The position numbers were made by a program, and so were the translations under genes. A DNA stretch of 64,000 nt. Source: Acidovorax sp. 1608163. Lineage in GTDB: Bacteria; Pseudomonadota; Gammaproteobacteria; Burkholderiales; Burkholderiaceae_C. The notes below the pieces were generated by a model. It did no database searches. It was not told where the DNA came from and saw only the letters and a list, made by a program, of their open reading frames with translations. Location of the stretch: positions 1,801,001-1,865,000 of the forward strand of contig NZ_CP033069.1 in the NCBI RefSeq assembly GCF_003669015.1, written 5' to 3'. Positions 36,916-46,375 of the stretch are shown here, piece by piece (positions within the stretch are counted from its first letter, which is position 1; the number at the start of each line of letters is the position of its first letter).

Positions 36916-36943
36916 AAAAAAAAGCCCGGCAGGTGCCGGGCTT
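36916..36943 (-). terminator. Intrinsic terminator of the phasin gene
   Basis: On the minus strand, AAGCCCGGCA-CC-TGCCGGGCTT is followed by a run of T. The stem is perfect over 10 bp. It may also stop transcripts from the kinase gene on the other strand. Confidence 0.85.
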
Positions 36944-37036
36944 GAAATGGATCCCTGAAACCCAGGTTTCGAGAGGATCCAAGGAGACAACTGGAGTCAG
37001 GAACAGCGTTCCTTGTAACCGGTGTGTGCGCAGCGC

Positions 37037-37585
37037 TTAGCGCTTGCGTGGGGCGGCCGTCTTGGCAGCGGTGGCGGCAGTGTTGGCCACAGCGTTGAAG
37101 TTGGCTTCGGCCACGTCGCTGGCTTGCTTCACGGCCTTTTGCACCGATTCAAAAGCATTGTTGGCGGCAGACACAGCGCTCTTCATCACGGCCACAGCGG
37201 TTTCAGAGCCAGCAGGGGCGTTCTTTGCAGCGCTGTCCACCAAGTTGGTGAAGGCCTTCTGTGCGTCGGTGGCTTGGCTTTCGAAAGCCTTGCCAAATTC
37301 AGCGCCGGTGCCCGAGGCGATGTCGTACAGGTGGCGGCTGTAGGCAGCGGTCTTTTCTGCCAGGGGTTGGAACAGGCCAGCCTGCAGGGCCAGCAGCTCT
37401 TGCGCGTCCTTCACGCCCAGCACGGCTTGGGTGTGGGTTGCGGCTTCCGACAGGGCAGCGCGCGAGGCAGTCACGTTCAGCTCGACCAGCTTTTCCACGC
37501 CTTCAAAGGCTTTGGTGGTCAGGCCAAACAGGGTTTCGATGTTGGCTTTGTGGGAGGCCAGGATTTGTTCTGCGGTCAACGTCAT
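37037..37585 (-). CDS. phaP: Phasin family protein
   Basis: Polyhydroxyalkanoate granule surface protein of 182 residues. It opens [20 protein letters not shown] and has [20 protein letters not shown], then a long Ala-rich amphipathic helical region with no signal peptide, and a basic tail ([10 protein letters not shown]). This is the standard phasin_2 layout. AGGAG lies upstream of the ATG at 37585, so the longer in-frame start was rejected. Confidence 0.93.
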   Translation of the reverse strand: MTLTAEQILASHKANIETLFGLTTKAFEGVEKLVELNVTASRAALSEAATHTQAVLGVKDAQELLALQAGLFQPLAEKTAAYSRHLYDIASGTGAEFGKAFESQATDAQKAFTNLVDSAAKNAPAGSETAVAVMKSAVSAANNAFESVQKAVKQASDVAEANFNAVANTAATAAKTAAPRKR

Positions 37586-37788
37586 GTCATATCTCCTAAA
37601 AAAGGGGGCCGAAGGTGGCCGGGTACTTACAGACATCTGCTCTGACGTTGTGATTCGGATGAATCATGTTGCAGTGCAGCATGGGTTGAATTTTAGGCCG
37701 CTGCTCGGCTATTGCAAGTGTTTTTTGTTGCAGTGCAGCAAATTAGAGGCAAGGCTCCAGGAATGGGGTGGCTTGCCACAATGGCGTC

Positions 37789-38748
37789 ATGCACGCCTAT
37801 TACGCCGACCAGTTCGTTTTGCCTTTGCCCGAGGGGCACCGCTTTCCCATGGCCAAGTACCGCATGCTGCGCGACCGCATTGCGCAGGAGCTGCCCGGCG
37901 TGGCCTTGCATGTGGCCCCCACTGCGACGGATGCCGAGCTGGTGCTGGCCCACGCACCCGCCTACGTGCAGGCGGTGGCCACAGGCACGCTCACACCCGC
38001 CGAGCAGCGGGAGATCGGCTTTCCCTGGAGCGAGGCCATGGCCGAGCGGGCGCGCCGCTCCGTGGGGGCCACGCTGGGGGCTTGCCGCGCAGCGCTGCGC
38101 GACGGGATTGCAGGCAACCTGGCAGGTGGCACGCACCACGCCTATGCCGACAAGGGCAGTGGCTTTTGTGTTTTCAACGATGTGGCCGTTGCCGCACGCC
38201 TCATGCAAAGCCAGCACCCGATGGCTCAAGACACCTCCCCGGAGGCTGGCCTTGAACCCCTCAAGTCCCTGCAGGTGGCCGTGATTGATCTGGACGTGCA
38301 CCAGGGCAACGGCACGGCCCACATCTTTCAAGGCGATGCCAGCGTGTTCACCCTGTCGCTGCACGGCGAGCGCAACTTTCCGTTCCGCAAAGAGGCCAGC
38401 GACCTGGATGTGCCGCTGCCCGACGGTTGCGGCGACGCGGACTATTTGCAGGCACTGGACCAAGCGCTGGACGTGCTGGCGCAGCGCTTTCGCCCCGACC
38501 TGGTGTTGTACCTGGCGGGGGCTGATCCGCATGAGGGCGACCGGTTGGGCCGCCTGGCGCTGAGCTACGACGGGCTACAGGCCCGCGACCACCGCGTGTT
38601 CGACTGGGCCTGGCAGCGCCGCGTGCCGCTGGCTTTTTCCATGGCCGGGGGTTATGGGCGCGACATTGCCAGCACCGTGCAGGCCCAGCTCAACACCTGG
38701 CAGGTGGCGTTGCAGTATTACGCCCGCTGGCAAAATGCGGCGGCATGA
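37789..38748 (+). CDS. Histone deacetylase/AcuC-family amidohydrolase
   Basis: Zinc-dependent deacylase of 319 residues. The catalytic motifs are [20 protein letters not shown] (tandem His), [18 protein letters not shown] (metal-binding Asp and His), [19 protein letters not shown] (metal-binding Asp) and the substrate tyrosine in [11 protein letters not shown]. Bacterial members act on acetyl-lysine, acetoin-pathway proteins or polyamines; the substrate here is unknown. It overlaps the next gene by 4 bp. An in-frame GTG at 37768 could add seven residues. Confidence 0.9.
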   Translation: MHAYYADQFVLPLPEGHRFPMAKYRMLRDRIAQELPGVALHVAPTATDAELVLAHAPAYVQAVATGTLTPAEQREIGFPWSEAMAERARRSVGATLGACRAALRDGIAGNLAGGTHHAYADKGSGFCVFNDVAVAARLMQSQHPMAQDTSPEAGLEPLKSLQVAVIDLDVHQGNGTAHIFQGDASVFTLSLHGERNFPFRKEASDLDVPLPDGCGDADYLQALDQALDVLAQRFRPDLVLYLAGADPHEGDRLGRLALSYDGLQARDHRVFDWAWQRRVPLAFSMAGGYGRDIASTVQAQLNTWQVALQYYARWQNAAA

Positions 38749-39251
38749 GCACGCCCACCTCCGCACCCACCGCACCCACCGCAGCCGCTGCACCCACAGT
38801 GCAGACACCCGCCCGCCCCGCGCCGCAGCCCCGCCGTGCGTACCAGGCGTTTCGCTCCATCAGCACCCGCTGGGCCGACAACGATGTGTATGGCCACGTG
38901 AACAACGTCGTTTACTACAGCTGGTTCGACACGGCGGTGAACGCGCACCTGATCGAGCAGGGCGTGCTCGACATCCACGCGGGCACCACCATCGGGCTGG
39001 TCATCGAGACCCAGTGCAACTACTTTGCGCCCCTGGCCTTTCCGCAGACGGTGGAGGCGGGCATCCGGGTGGCGCGGCTGGGCGGCTCCAGCGTGCGCTA
39101 CGAGGTGGGGTTGTTCGCCCAGGGCGAGCCCCTGACCGCCGCCGCAGGCCACTTTGTGCATGTCTACGTCGACCGCGAAACCCGCCGCCCCGTGCCTGTG
39201 CCGGCCCCACTGCGCGCCGTGCTGGAAAAGCTGGTGCCCCATCGCGATTGA
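38745..39251 (+). CDS. Acyl-CoA thioesterase (4HBT hotdog family)
   Basis: Hotdog-fold thioesterase of 168 residues with a Thr/Ala/Pro-rich N-terminal tail. The active-site segment [20 protein letters not shown] contains the catalytic Asp in DxxGHVNN, and [13 protein letters not shown] closes the fold. It is coupled to the upstream deacetylase-like gene. Substrate not predictable. Confidence 0.88.
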   Translation: MSTPTSAPTAPTAAAAPTVQTPARPAPQPRRAYQAFRSISTRWADNDVYGHVNNVVYYSWFDTAVNAHLIEQGVLDIHAGTTIGLVIETQCNYFAPLAFPQTVEAGIRVARLGGSSVRYEVGLFAQGEPLTAAAGHFVHVYVDRETRRPVPVPAPLRAVLEKLVPHRD

Positions 39252-39637
39252 AGTGTGATCTCCGTGCGATGTGCGTGCGCTTGGTTTGCTATTAAAAATA
39301 TAGCTGCTCGCGCTTTATTGGTAGGCGCTAGAGGCTGATTTTTCTTCAATCCCAGCGCGGGGGTGGCCCCCGCAGGCCGTGGCCCTGCTGCAGCGCTGGG
39401 CACCCTGCAAGGGCTACACTTTGGCGCCTTGCTCCCGAGAGCGTTCAAACCACCCCCCTGGCACCTTGGTTCCGCCGTGTCGCACTGCCTGCATCGTCTG
39501 CGGCAGGGCCCCCGGCCCGGGCCGCTTTGCGGGGTGTTGGCAGCCCTTGGCGCGCACGGCGTGTTGTGAAACCAGATCCCTGACCCTATGGCCTCCCCCG
39601 GGCCTTCCCGGTCTTTTGCGAGGGCATCGCCCAGTCC
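39252..39637 (+). other. Intergenic region before pncB
   Basis: Apart from the palindromic repeat at its start (39287-39344), nothing is recognised. The GC-rich remainder may carry the pncB promoter and leader. Confidence 0.5.
39287..39344. repeat. Dispersed palindromic repeat, copy 3
   Basis: ttgctattaaaaatatagct followed by gctcgcgctttattggtagg and cgctagaggctgattttt, the same family as the other copies, in the opposite orientation to those at 43551 and 52428. Confidence 0.8.
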
Positions 39638-40876
39638 ATGATCATCACCAGCTTGCTCGACACCGACCTGTACAAGTTCACCATGATGCAGGTGGTGCTG
39701 CACCAGTTTCCCAGTGCCCAGGTCGAATACCGCTTCAAGTGCCGCAACCCCGGCGTGCAACTGGCGCCCTTTGCCAACGAGATCCGCGACGAAATCCGCT
39801 CGCTGTGCGGCCTTCAGTTTCAGGATGCCGAGCTGGCCTACCTGCGGTCGATGCGTTTCATCAAGAGCGATTTTGTTGATTTTCTCGGGCTGTTCCGCCT
39901 GAACGAGAAGTACATCACCATCACGCCCCTGCCCATGGGCGAGATCGAGATCACCATCCGCGGCCCCTGGCTGCACACCATCTTGTTTGAGATCCCGGTG
40001 CTGGCCATCGTCAACGAGGTGTACTTTCGCAACACGCAAAAGGTGCCTGACTTTCCCGAAGGCCGCCGCCGCCTGGACGCCAAGATCGCAGCGCTGCAGG
40101 CCGATGGGCTGGGTGACCTCAAGATTGCCGACTACGGCACGCGCCGGCGCTTTAGCCGCGCCTGGCACGAAGAAGTGCTGCGCGTGCTGGTGGCCCGCCT
40201 GGGCACGGGCGACCGCCGCCCCGGCGCACCCACGGGGCCGGGCCAGTTTGCAGGCACCAGCAACGTGCTGTTTGCCATGAAGCTGGGCCTGACCCCACTG
40301 GGCACCATGGCACACGAGTACCTGCAGGCCTGCCAGGCCCTGGGCCCGCGCCTGCGCGACAGCCAGGTGTTTGGCTTTGAAATGTGGGCCAAGGAATACC
40401 GGGGCGACCTGGGCATTGCGCTGTCGGATGTGTACGGCATGAGCGCCTTCCTGCGCGACTTTGACCTGTACTTTTGCAAACTGTTTGACGGTGCGCGGCA
40501 CGACAGCGGCGACCCCTTTGCCTGGGGCGAGCGCCTGCTCGAGCATTACCGCAAGAACCGCGTCGACCCATTGACCAAAACCCTGATCTTCAGCGACGGC
40601 CTCACCATTCCGCGCACCATCGAGCTGTACCAGCAGTTCCGGGGGCGCTGCCAGCTGGCCTTTGGCATTGGCACCAACCTCACCAACGACCTGGGCGACG
40701 CGCCCGCGCACGAGCCGCTGCAGGTCGTCATCAAGATGACCCGCTGCAACGGCCAGCCCGTGGCCAAACTGTCGGACACGCCCGGCAAGGGCATGTGCGA
40801 CGACGAGGCCTACCTGGCCTACCTGCGGCAGGTGTTTGAAATCCCCGCGCCACAGCCTGTGCAATCAGCGCTGTGA
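39638..40876 (+). CDS. pncB: Nicotinate phosphoribosyltransferase
   Basis: Converts nicotinate, PRPP and ATP to nicotinate mononucleotide in NAD salvage. The protein has 412 residues with [20 protein letters not shown] at the start, and [32 protein letters not shown] and [16 protein letters not shown]. The region just after GTMA supplies the phosphorylated histidine. ATG 39638 matches the family start. The downstream transporter gene begins within about 70 bp. Confidence 0.95.
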   Translation: MIITSLLDTDLYKFTMMQVVLHQFPSAQVEYRFKCRNPGVQLAPFANEIRDEIRSLCGLQFQDAELAYLRSMRFIKSDFVDFLGLFRLNEKYITITPLPMGEIEITIRGPWLHTILFEIPVLAIVNEVYFRNTQKVPDFPEGRRRLDAKIAALQADGLGDLKIADYGTRRRFSRAWHEEVLRVLVARLGTGDRRPGAPTGPGQFAGTSNVLFAMKLGLTPLGTMAHEYLQACQALGPRLRDSQVFGFEMWAKEYRGDLGIALSDVYGMSAFLRDFDLYFCKLFDGARHDSGDPFAWGERLLEHYRKNRVDPLTKTLIFSDGLTIPRTIELYQQFRGRCQLAFGIGTNLTNDLGDAPAHEPLQVVIKMTRCNGQPVAKLSDTPGKGMCDDEAYLAYLRQVFEIPAPQPVQSAL

Positions 40877-40947
40877 ATGCATTGACTGAGCCCACCACCG
40901 CACCCGTCTGTTTTTCAAAAAGAACCGCAATGATGGAGACAAGAACA

Positions 40948-42366
40948 ATGACCCTTTCTCGCCGAGCGGCCCCGTGGATGGCGGCGGCCGCAGCCCTGTT
41001 GCCCAGCCTGGGCCAGGCCGCCGAACTCGATGGCAGTGCACTGTCTGCCTTGTGGGGCGTGCCGTTTGCGGGCCTGCTGCTGTCGATTGCGCTCATGCCC
41101 TTGCTGGCCCCCATCTTCTGGCACCACCACTTTGGCAAGGTGGCGGCGGGCTGGGCGCTGGCGTTCTTGCTGCCGTTTGCGGTGGCCTTTGGCCCTGGCG
41201 CAGCGGGCGCGAGTTTTGTGCACGCGCTGGTGGCCGAATACATTCCCTTCGTCATCCTGCTCACCGCGCTGTTCACCGTGGCGGGGGGCATCTACATCCG
41301 GGGCAACCTGCACGGCAGCCCGGCGCTCAACACCGCCATTCTGGCCATTGGTGCGGTGCTGGCCAGCGTCATGGGCACTACGGGCGCGTCCATGCTCATG
41401 ATCCGCCCGCTGATCCGCGCCAACGACAACCGCAAGCACACGGCGCATGTGGTGGTGTTCTTTATCTTCATCGTCTCCAACGCCGGGGGCTCGCTCACCC
41501 CGCTGGGCGACCCGCCGCTGTTCCTGGGCTTCTTGAAGGGCGTGGACTTTTTCTGGACCGTGGGCCACATCTTCCCTGAGACCCTGTTTCTGGTCGGCGC
41601 GCTGCTGGCCCTCTTCTTTGCGATGGACTCCTGGTACTACCACCGCCGCGAAGAAGTGCTCAAGGTCGATCCGACCCCTGACACCCAGGCCATTGGCTTT
41701 GACGGCAAGGCCAACTTCGCCCTGCTGGGCGTGGTGGTAGCACTGGTGCTGATGAGCGGGCTGTGGAAGTCCTCCGTGTCGTTCACCATCGCCGGGGCTG
41801 ACGTGGGCTTGCCCGGCATCGTGCGCGATGTGGGCCTCATCGCCGTGACCCTGGTATCGCTGTGGCTCACACCCAAGCAGGTGCATGAGGACAACCAGTT
41901 CAGCTGGGGCCCCATGCAAGAGGTGGCCAAGCTGTTCGCAGGCATCTTCCTCACCATCATCCCCGTCATCGCCATGCTCAAGGCCGGTGTCAACGGCCCG
42001 TTTGGCGCCGTGGTGGCCGCGGTGACGCGGCCCGATGGCACGCCCGATCCGGCGATGTACTTCTGGGCCTCTGGCGCGCTCAGCTCCTTCCTCGACAACG
42101 CGCCCACCTACCTCGTGTTTTTCAACACAGCGGGGGGCGACCCTGCCGTGCTGATGACCACCCTGGCCCCCACACTGGCGGCCATTTCGGCGGGCTCGGT
42201 CTTCATGGGCGCCAACAGCTACATCGGCAACGCCCCCAACATGATGGTCAAGGCTATTGCCGAAGACCGGGGCGTGAAGATGCCCAGCTTCTTTGGCTAC
42301 ATGCTGTGGTCGGGCGGCATTCTGGTGCCGCTCTTTATCGTCATGACTTTCATCTGGTTCAAGTAG
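40948..42366 (+). CDS. NhaD/CitT-type sodium:proton antiporter
   Basis: Membrane protein of 472 residues with a cleavable-looking N-terminus (MAAAAALLPSLGQAAELD) and about twelve helices. VSNAGGSLTPLGDPPLFLGF and SSFLDNAPTYLVFFN are the hallmark repeats of the ion-transporter superfamily (NhaD, ArsB, CitMHS). NhaD is the nearest by length and motifs; a dicarboxylate transporter is the alternative. ATG 40948 has GGAG upstream; ATG 40930 and a GTG at 40873 are also in frame. Confidence 0.85.
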   Translation: MTLSRRAAPWMAAAAALLPSLGQAAELDGSALSALWGVPFAGLLLSIALMPLLAPIFWHHHFGKVAAGWALAFLLPFAVAFGPGAAGASFVHALVAEYIPFVILLTALFTVAGGIYIRGNLHGSPALNTAILAIGAVLASVMGTTGASMLMIRPLIRANDNRKHTAHVVVFFIFIVSNAGGSLTPLGDPPLFLGFLKGVDFFWTVGHIFPETLFLVGALLALFFAMDSWYYHRREEVLKVDPTPDTQAIGFDGKANFALLGVVVALVLMSGLWKSSVSFTIAGADVGLPGIVRDVGLIAVTLVSLWLTPKQVHEDNQFSWGPMQEVAKLFAGIFLTIIPVIAMLKAGVNGPFGAVVAAVTRPDGTPDPAMYFWASGALSSFLDNAPTYLVFFNTAGGDPAVLMTTLAPTLAAISAGSVFMGANSYIGNAPNMMVKAIAEDRGVKMPSFFGYMLWSGGILVPLFIVMTFIWFK

Positions 42367-42373
42367 TGAACAT

Positions 42374-42500
42374 CCCCCTGAGCGGCTGCGCCGCTTCCCC
42401 CTTCTCTCGCACCGCTGCGCTCTGCGGGAAGGGGGACGCCGCCCTCGCTGCAGGGCGGCCTTTGCTCGGCGGCCACTGGCTTGGGCCACGCCAGTTTCAT
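42374..42500. repeat. Intergenic repeat family B, copy 1
   Basis: Begins ccccctgagcggctgcgccg, then two CCCCCTT/AAGGGGG-type inverted arms, and ends cttgggccacgccagtttca. A related copy lies at 56256. Both sit directly after a stop codon. Confidence 0.65.
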
Positions 42501-42541
42501 AGGCCGACGCGCCTTGCGAGTAGTTTGGAGACTGAAGATTT

Positions 42542-43534
42542 ATGAGCAAACCCCGCATCCTGGTCGCCCGTGCGATCTTCCCCGACATCGTGGACCGCCT
42601 GCGCGCGCATTTCGACGTTCAGGACAACCCAGATGACGTGATCTGGACGCAGCAAGAGCTGGCCGAGCGCCTGGCCGACAAGGACGGCGTGCTGACCACG
42701 GGCAGCCAGCGCGTGGATGCCGCGCTGCTGGCCGCCGCGCCGCGCCTCAAAATCTGCGCCAACATGGCCGTGGGCTACAACAACTTTGACGTGGACGCCA
42801 TGACCGCCGCGGGCGTGCAGGGCACCAACACGCCCGATGTGCTGACCGAAACCACGGCCGACTTTGGCTTTGCCTTGCTGATGGCCACCGCCCGCCGCAT
42901 GACCGAGAGCGAGCATTACCTGCGCGCCGGGAAGTGGACCAAGTGGAGCTACGACATGTTTGCGGGCAGCGACATCCACGGCAGCACGTTGGGCATCATC
43001 GGCATGGGCCGCATCGGGCAGGGCATTGCCAAGCGCGGCGCGCACGGCTTTGGCATGAAGGTGGTCTACCACAACCGCTCGCGGCTGCCCGCCGAGCTGG
43101 AGGCCGAATGCAAGGCCACCTACGTGGGCAAGGAAGAGCTGCTGCGCACAGCCGACCATGTGGTGCTGGTGGTGCCGTACAGCGCGGCATCGCACCACAC
43201 CATCGGCGCTGCCGAACTGGCGCTGATGAAACCCACCGCCACGCTCATCAACATTGCGCGCGGCGGCATTGTGGACGACGCGGCGCTGGCTGTGGCCCTG
43301 CGCGAAGGCCGCATAGCCGCAGCGGGCCTGGATGTGTTTGAGGGCGAGCCCAGCGTGCACCCGGACTTGCTGACCGTGCCCAACGTGGTGCTCACGCCCC
43401 ACATCGCCAGCGCCACGGTGCCCACGCGCCGTGCCATGGCCAATCTGGCGGCAGACAACCTGATCGCCTTTTTAGGCGGGCGTGGCCCTCTCACCCCGGT
43501 GAACCAGCCCGTGACCGGCCTGCGGGCGCAGTAA
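42542..43534 (+). CDS. Glyoxylate/hydroxypyruvate reductase (2-hydroxyacid dehydrogenase)
   Basis: NAD(P)-dependent D-2-hydroxyacid dehydrogenase of 330 residues. Nucleotide binding is at STLGIIGMGRIGQGIAKRGA. The catalytic residues lie in INIARGGIVDDAAL (Arg), GLDVFEGEPSVHPDL (Glu) and NVVLTPHIASAT (His). The sequence is closest in look to GyaR/GhrB-type glyoxylate reductases used in glycolate and serine metabolism, but exact substrate preference cannot be read. Confidence 0.9.
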   Translation: MSKPRILVARAIFPDIVDRLRAHFDVQDNPDDVIWTQQELAERLADKDGVLTTGSQRVDAALLAAAPRLKICANMAVGYNNFDVDAMTAAGVQGTNTPDVLTETTADFGFALLMATARRMTESEHYLRAGKWTKWSYDMFAGSDIHGSTLGIIGMGRIGQGIAKRGAHGFGMKVVYHNRSRLPAELEAECKATYVGKEELLRTADHVVLVVPYSAASHHTIGAAELALMKPTATLINIARGGIVDDAALAVALREGRIAAAGLDVFEGEPSVHPDLLTVPNVVLTPHIASATVPTRRAMANLAADNLIAFLGGRGPLTPVNQPVTGLRAQ

Positions 43535-43550
43535 CACCGCTCCTTCAAGC

Positions 43551-43607
43551 GAAATAGGCCGCCAGCGCTTTATGGATAAGCGCTAGCAGCTATCAAAATA
43601 ATAGTAA
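43551..43607. repeat. Dispersed palindromic repeat, copy 4
   Basis: Core AGCGCTTTATGGATAAGCGCT is a near-perfect palindrome, followed by agcagctatcaaaataatag. It lies between the reductase and rmuC and ends seven bases before the rmuC start codon. Confidence 0.85.
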
Positions 43608-43614
43608 ACCTGCC

Positions 43615-45177
43615 TTGACTACCGATACCCTCGTTCTGCTGGCCGCACTGGCCCTGGTGTTCATCGCGCTCGCGCTGCTGGCGCTGCGCCGCCCCCGTGT
43701 GGATTTGCCGCCCGAATGGCTGGCCCGCCTGCAGACGCTGGAGCGCACCACCCAGGCCACCCAACTGGCCGTGGCCAAGAACGATGGGGCGCTGGACGGC
43801 ATGGGCCAGCAGCTGCGCGGCTTTACGCAAACCACGCAGACCACGCTGGAGGGGCTGCGCCACGCGGTCGATGAGCGTTTGACGCAAGCGGTGGCTGAAT
43901 CGCGCAACGGCCGTGCCGAACTGCTGGCCGCCTTTGGCGTGTTTGAAGCGCGGCTGGAGCAGCGCCTCATGGCCCTGGACGCGGCCACGCGCCTCACGCT
44001 CGATGCGCTCAAGAGCGACACCCAGTCGCAGCTGGGGGTGATGTCGCAGGCCCTCAAAGACCAGCTCGAAGCCAACAGCTTTCAGATCAAGAACCAGTTT
44101 GCGGTGCTGCAAGATGCCGTGTCGCAGCAGCTCACCGGGCTGGTGCAGGGCAGCCAGCACAACGCCGAGCAACTGCGCACCGCGCTCAACGAGCGCCTGG
44201 CCGCCATCCAGGCCGACAACGCCACCAAGCTCGAAGAAATGCGCCGCACGGTGGATGAAAAGCTCCACGCCACGCTGGAGCAGCGCCTGGGCGAATCCTT
44301 CAAGCTGGTGAGCGACCGGCTCGAGCAAGTGCACAAGGGCCTGGGCGAGATGCAGACCCTGGCGGGCAGCGTGGGCGACTTGAAGCGTGTGATGACCAAC
44401 GTGAAGTCGCGCGGCACCTGGGGCGAAATGCAGCTGGGCGCCATCATCGACAACGTGCTGACACCCGAGCAGTTCGCCCGCAACGTCAAGACCGTGCCGG
44501 GCAGCGACGAGCTGGTGGAATTTGCCATCCGCCTGCCGGGCAAGAGCGACGAGCACCCGGTGTGGCTGCCCATCGACTCCAAATACCCGGTGGAGCAATA
44601 CCAGCGCCTGATGGACGCGCAGGACGCGGCCGACAAGGCCGCCATCCTGTCCGCAGGCAATGCGTTTGAAACGTCCATCAAGCTCGAAGCCAAGAAGATC
44701 TTCACCAAATACGTCTCGCCCCCGCACACCACCGACTTTGCCGTGCTGTACCTGCCCACCGAAGGCCTGTTTGCTGAGGTGATGCGCCGCCCCGGCCTGG
44801 TCGAAGCGGTGCAGAACGAGTGCCGCGTGATGATCACCGGCCCGGCCAACTTGGCCGCCATGCTCAACAGCCTGCAGATGGGCTTCAAGACGCTGGCGAT
44901 TGAAAAGCGCTCGTCCGAGGTCTGGAGCCTGTTGGGCATGGTCAAGACCGAGTTCGCCAAGTTTGGCGACGTGGTCGAGGCCACCAAAAAGTCCATTGAC
45001 GCCGCCGCCAAGAAGTTTGACGAGGTAGGTGTGCGCACCCGTGCCATCCAGCGCAAGCTGCGCGATGTGCAGGACCTGCCTGCGCCAGAGGACGATGCCG
45101 CCGCGCCCGGCGGGGGGAATGGCGCCTTGCCCGGCGCCAATGCATCGCTGCTGGGCCTGGAGGACGACACCCCATGA
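43615..45177 (+). CDS. rmuC: DNA recombination protein RmuC
   Basis: Inner-membrane-anchored nuclease-like protein that limits rearrangements at inverted repeats. The 520 residues comprise an N-terminal helix (LVLLAALALVFIALALLALR), a long coiled coil, and the RmuC domain with LKRVMTNVKSRGTWGEMQLG, VWLPIDSKYPVEQYQRLMDA and FAVLYLPTEGLFAEVMRRPG. The start is a TTG; the first in-frame ATG would delete the membrane helix. It overlaps the MFS gene by 4 bp. Confidence 0.93.
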   Translation: MTTDTLVLLAALALVFIALALLALRRPRVDLPPEWLARLQTLERTTQATQLAVAKNDGALDGMGQQLRGFTQTTQTTLEGLRHAVDERLTQAVAESRNGRAELLAAFGVFEARLEQRLMALDAATRLTLDALKSDTQSQLGVMSQALKDQLEANSFQIKNQFAVLQDAVSQQLTGLVQGSQHNAEQLRTALNERLAAIQADNATKLEEMRRTVDEKLHATLEQRLGESFKLVSDRLEQVHKGLGEMQTLAGSVGDLKRVMTNVKSRGTWGEMQLGAIIDNVLTPEQFARNVKTVPGSDELVEFAIRLPGKSDEHPVWLPIDSKYPVEQYQRLMDAQDAADKAAILSAGNAFETSIKLEAKKIFTKYVSPPHTTDFAVLYLPTEGLFAEVMRRPGLVEAVQNECRVMITGPANLAAMLNSLQMGFKTLAIEKRSSEVWSLLGMVKTEFAKFGDVVEATKKSIDAAAKKFDEVGVRTRAIQRKLRDVQDLPAPEDDAAAPGGGNGALPGANASLLGLEDDTP

Positions 45178-46375
45178 ACATGGCGCTGGCCCGGTTGATT
45201 GCCGGGCAAATCTTTTTGCACGCCTGCATGACGGGCATGCGCATGGCCACGCCGCTGCTGGCCCTGCGCGAGGGCTACAGCGCCGCCGCCGTGGGGGTGC
45301 TGCTGGCGCTGTTTGCTCTCACCCAGGTGTTTCTGGCGCTGCCCGCAGGGCGCTACGCTGACCGGCACGGCCTCAAGCGCCCTGTGGGCATTGCGGTGGC
45401 CATGGCCTGTGTGGGGGCCGGGGCGTCGCTGGTCTACCCGGTGTTTGCGGTGATGTGCTTTTCGGCCCTGCTCACGGGCGGGGCCACGGGCCTGGCCATC
45501 ATTGCGCTGCAACGCCATGTGGGCCGTGCCGCGCACGACACCACCCAGCTGCGCCAGGTGTTCAGCTGGCTGGCCATCGGGCCTGCGGTGTCCAACTTCA
45601 TCGGGCCGTTTTTTGCGGGGCTGATGATTGACCACGCAGGCAGTGCTGCGGGCAGCACCGAGGGCTACCGCGCCGCATTTGCGCTGCTGGCCCTGTTGCC
45701 GCTTGCCACCTGGTTCTGGGTGCGCCACACCGAAGAGCTGCCGCCCGTGATCGCCGCTGAGGGGGGCCGCCCCGGGGCTCGTGGGATCTGCTCAACGAAC
45801 CCGCCTTTCGCCGCCTCATCATCGTGAACTGGGTGCTTTCGTCGTGCTGGGACGTGCACACCTTCGTCGTGCCACTCATCGGGCACGAGCGGGGGCTGTC
45901 TGCCTCGGTCATCGGCTCCATCCTGGGCGCATTTGCCGTGGCTGCGGCCGTGGTGCGGCTGCTGCTGCCGCTGGTGGCCAAGCATGTGCGCGAGCATGCC
46001 GTGGTGGCCGGTGCCATGGTGATCACGGCGGTGCTGTTTGGGGTGTACCCGCTGCTGGCGTCGGCCCTGGCCATGGGTGTGTGCTCGGTGCTGCTGGGCT
46101 TCACCCTCGGGTCGGTGCAGCCCATGGTGATGAGCCTGCTGCACCAGATCACGCCCGAGCACCGCCATGGCGAGGCCCTGGGCCTGCGGCTCATGGCCAT
46201 CAACGCCTCCAGCGTGCTCATGCCCATGCTGTTTGGCACGGCCGGGGCCGTCATCGGCGTGGCGGGTGTGTTCTGGGTGGTGGGCGCCACGGTGGGGGCC
46301 TGCGCGCGCACCGCCTGGCGCATGAACACCGATGCGGGTGCAGCCCACGGCGGCACCCAGGGGCCACACGCATGA
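45174..46375 (+). pseudogene. Major facilitator superfamily transporter, one frameshift
   Basis: Two frames make one twelve-helix transporter of about 400 residues. The first ends at EELPPVIAAEGG and carries the MFS loop GRYADRHGLKRPVG. The second starts around WDLLNEPAFRRLIIVNWVLS and runs to the ATGA overlap with cbiB. One additional G in the run at 45761-45766 restores the frame. It sits at the head of the cobalamin cluster and is coupled to rmuC and cbiB, which suggests it is expressed and perhaps functional. Substrate unknown; a link to corrinoid or precursor uptake is only contextual. Confidence 0.85.

Noticed and set aside
39164..42588. Long minus-strand frames opposite pncB and the NhaD-like gene
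   Set aside because: Composition is typical of antisense frames and the plus-strand proteins have clear family motifs.
45100..46372. Cobalamin riboswitch before the cob cluster
   Set aside because: The cluster is translationally coupled to rmuC and the MFS gene, and no B12-box sequence was found upstream.
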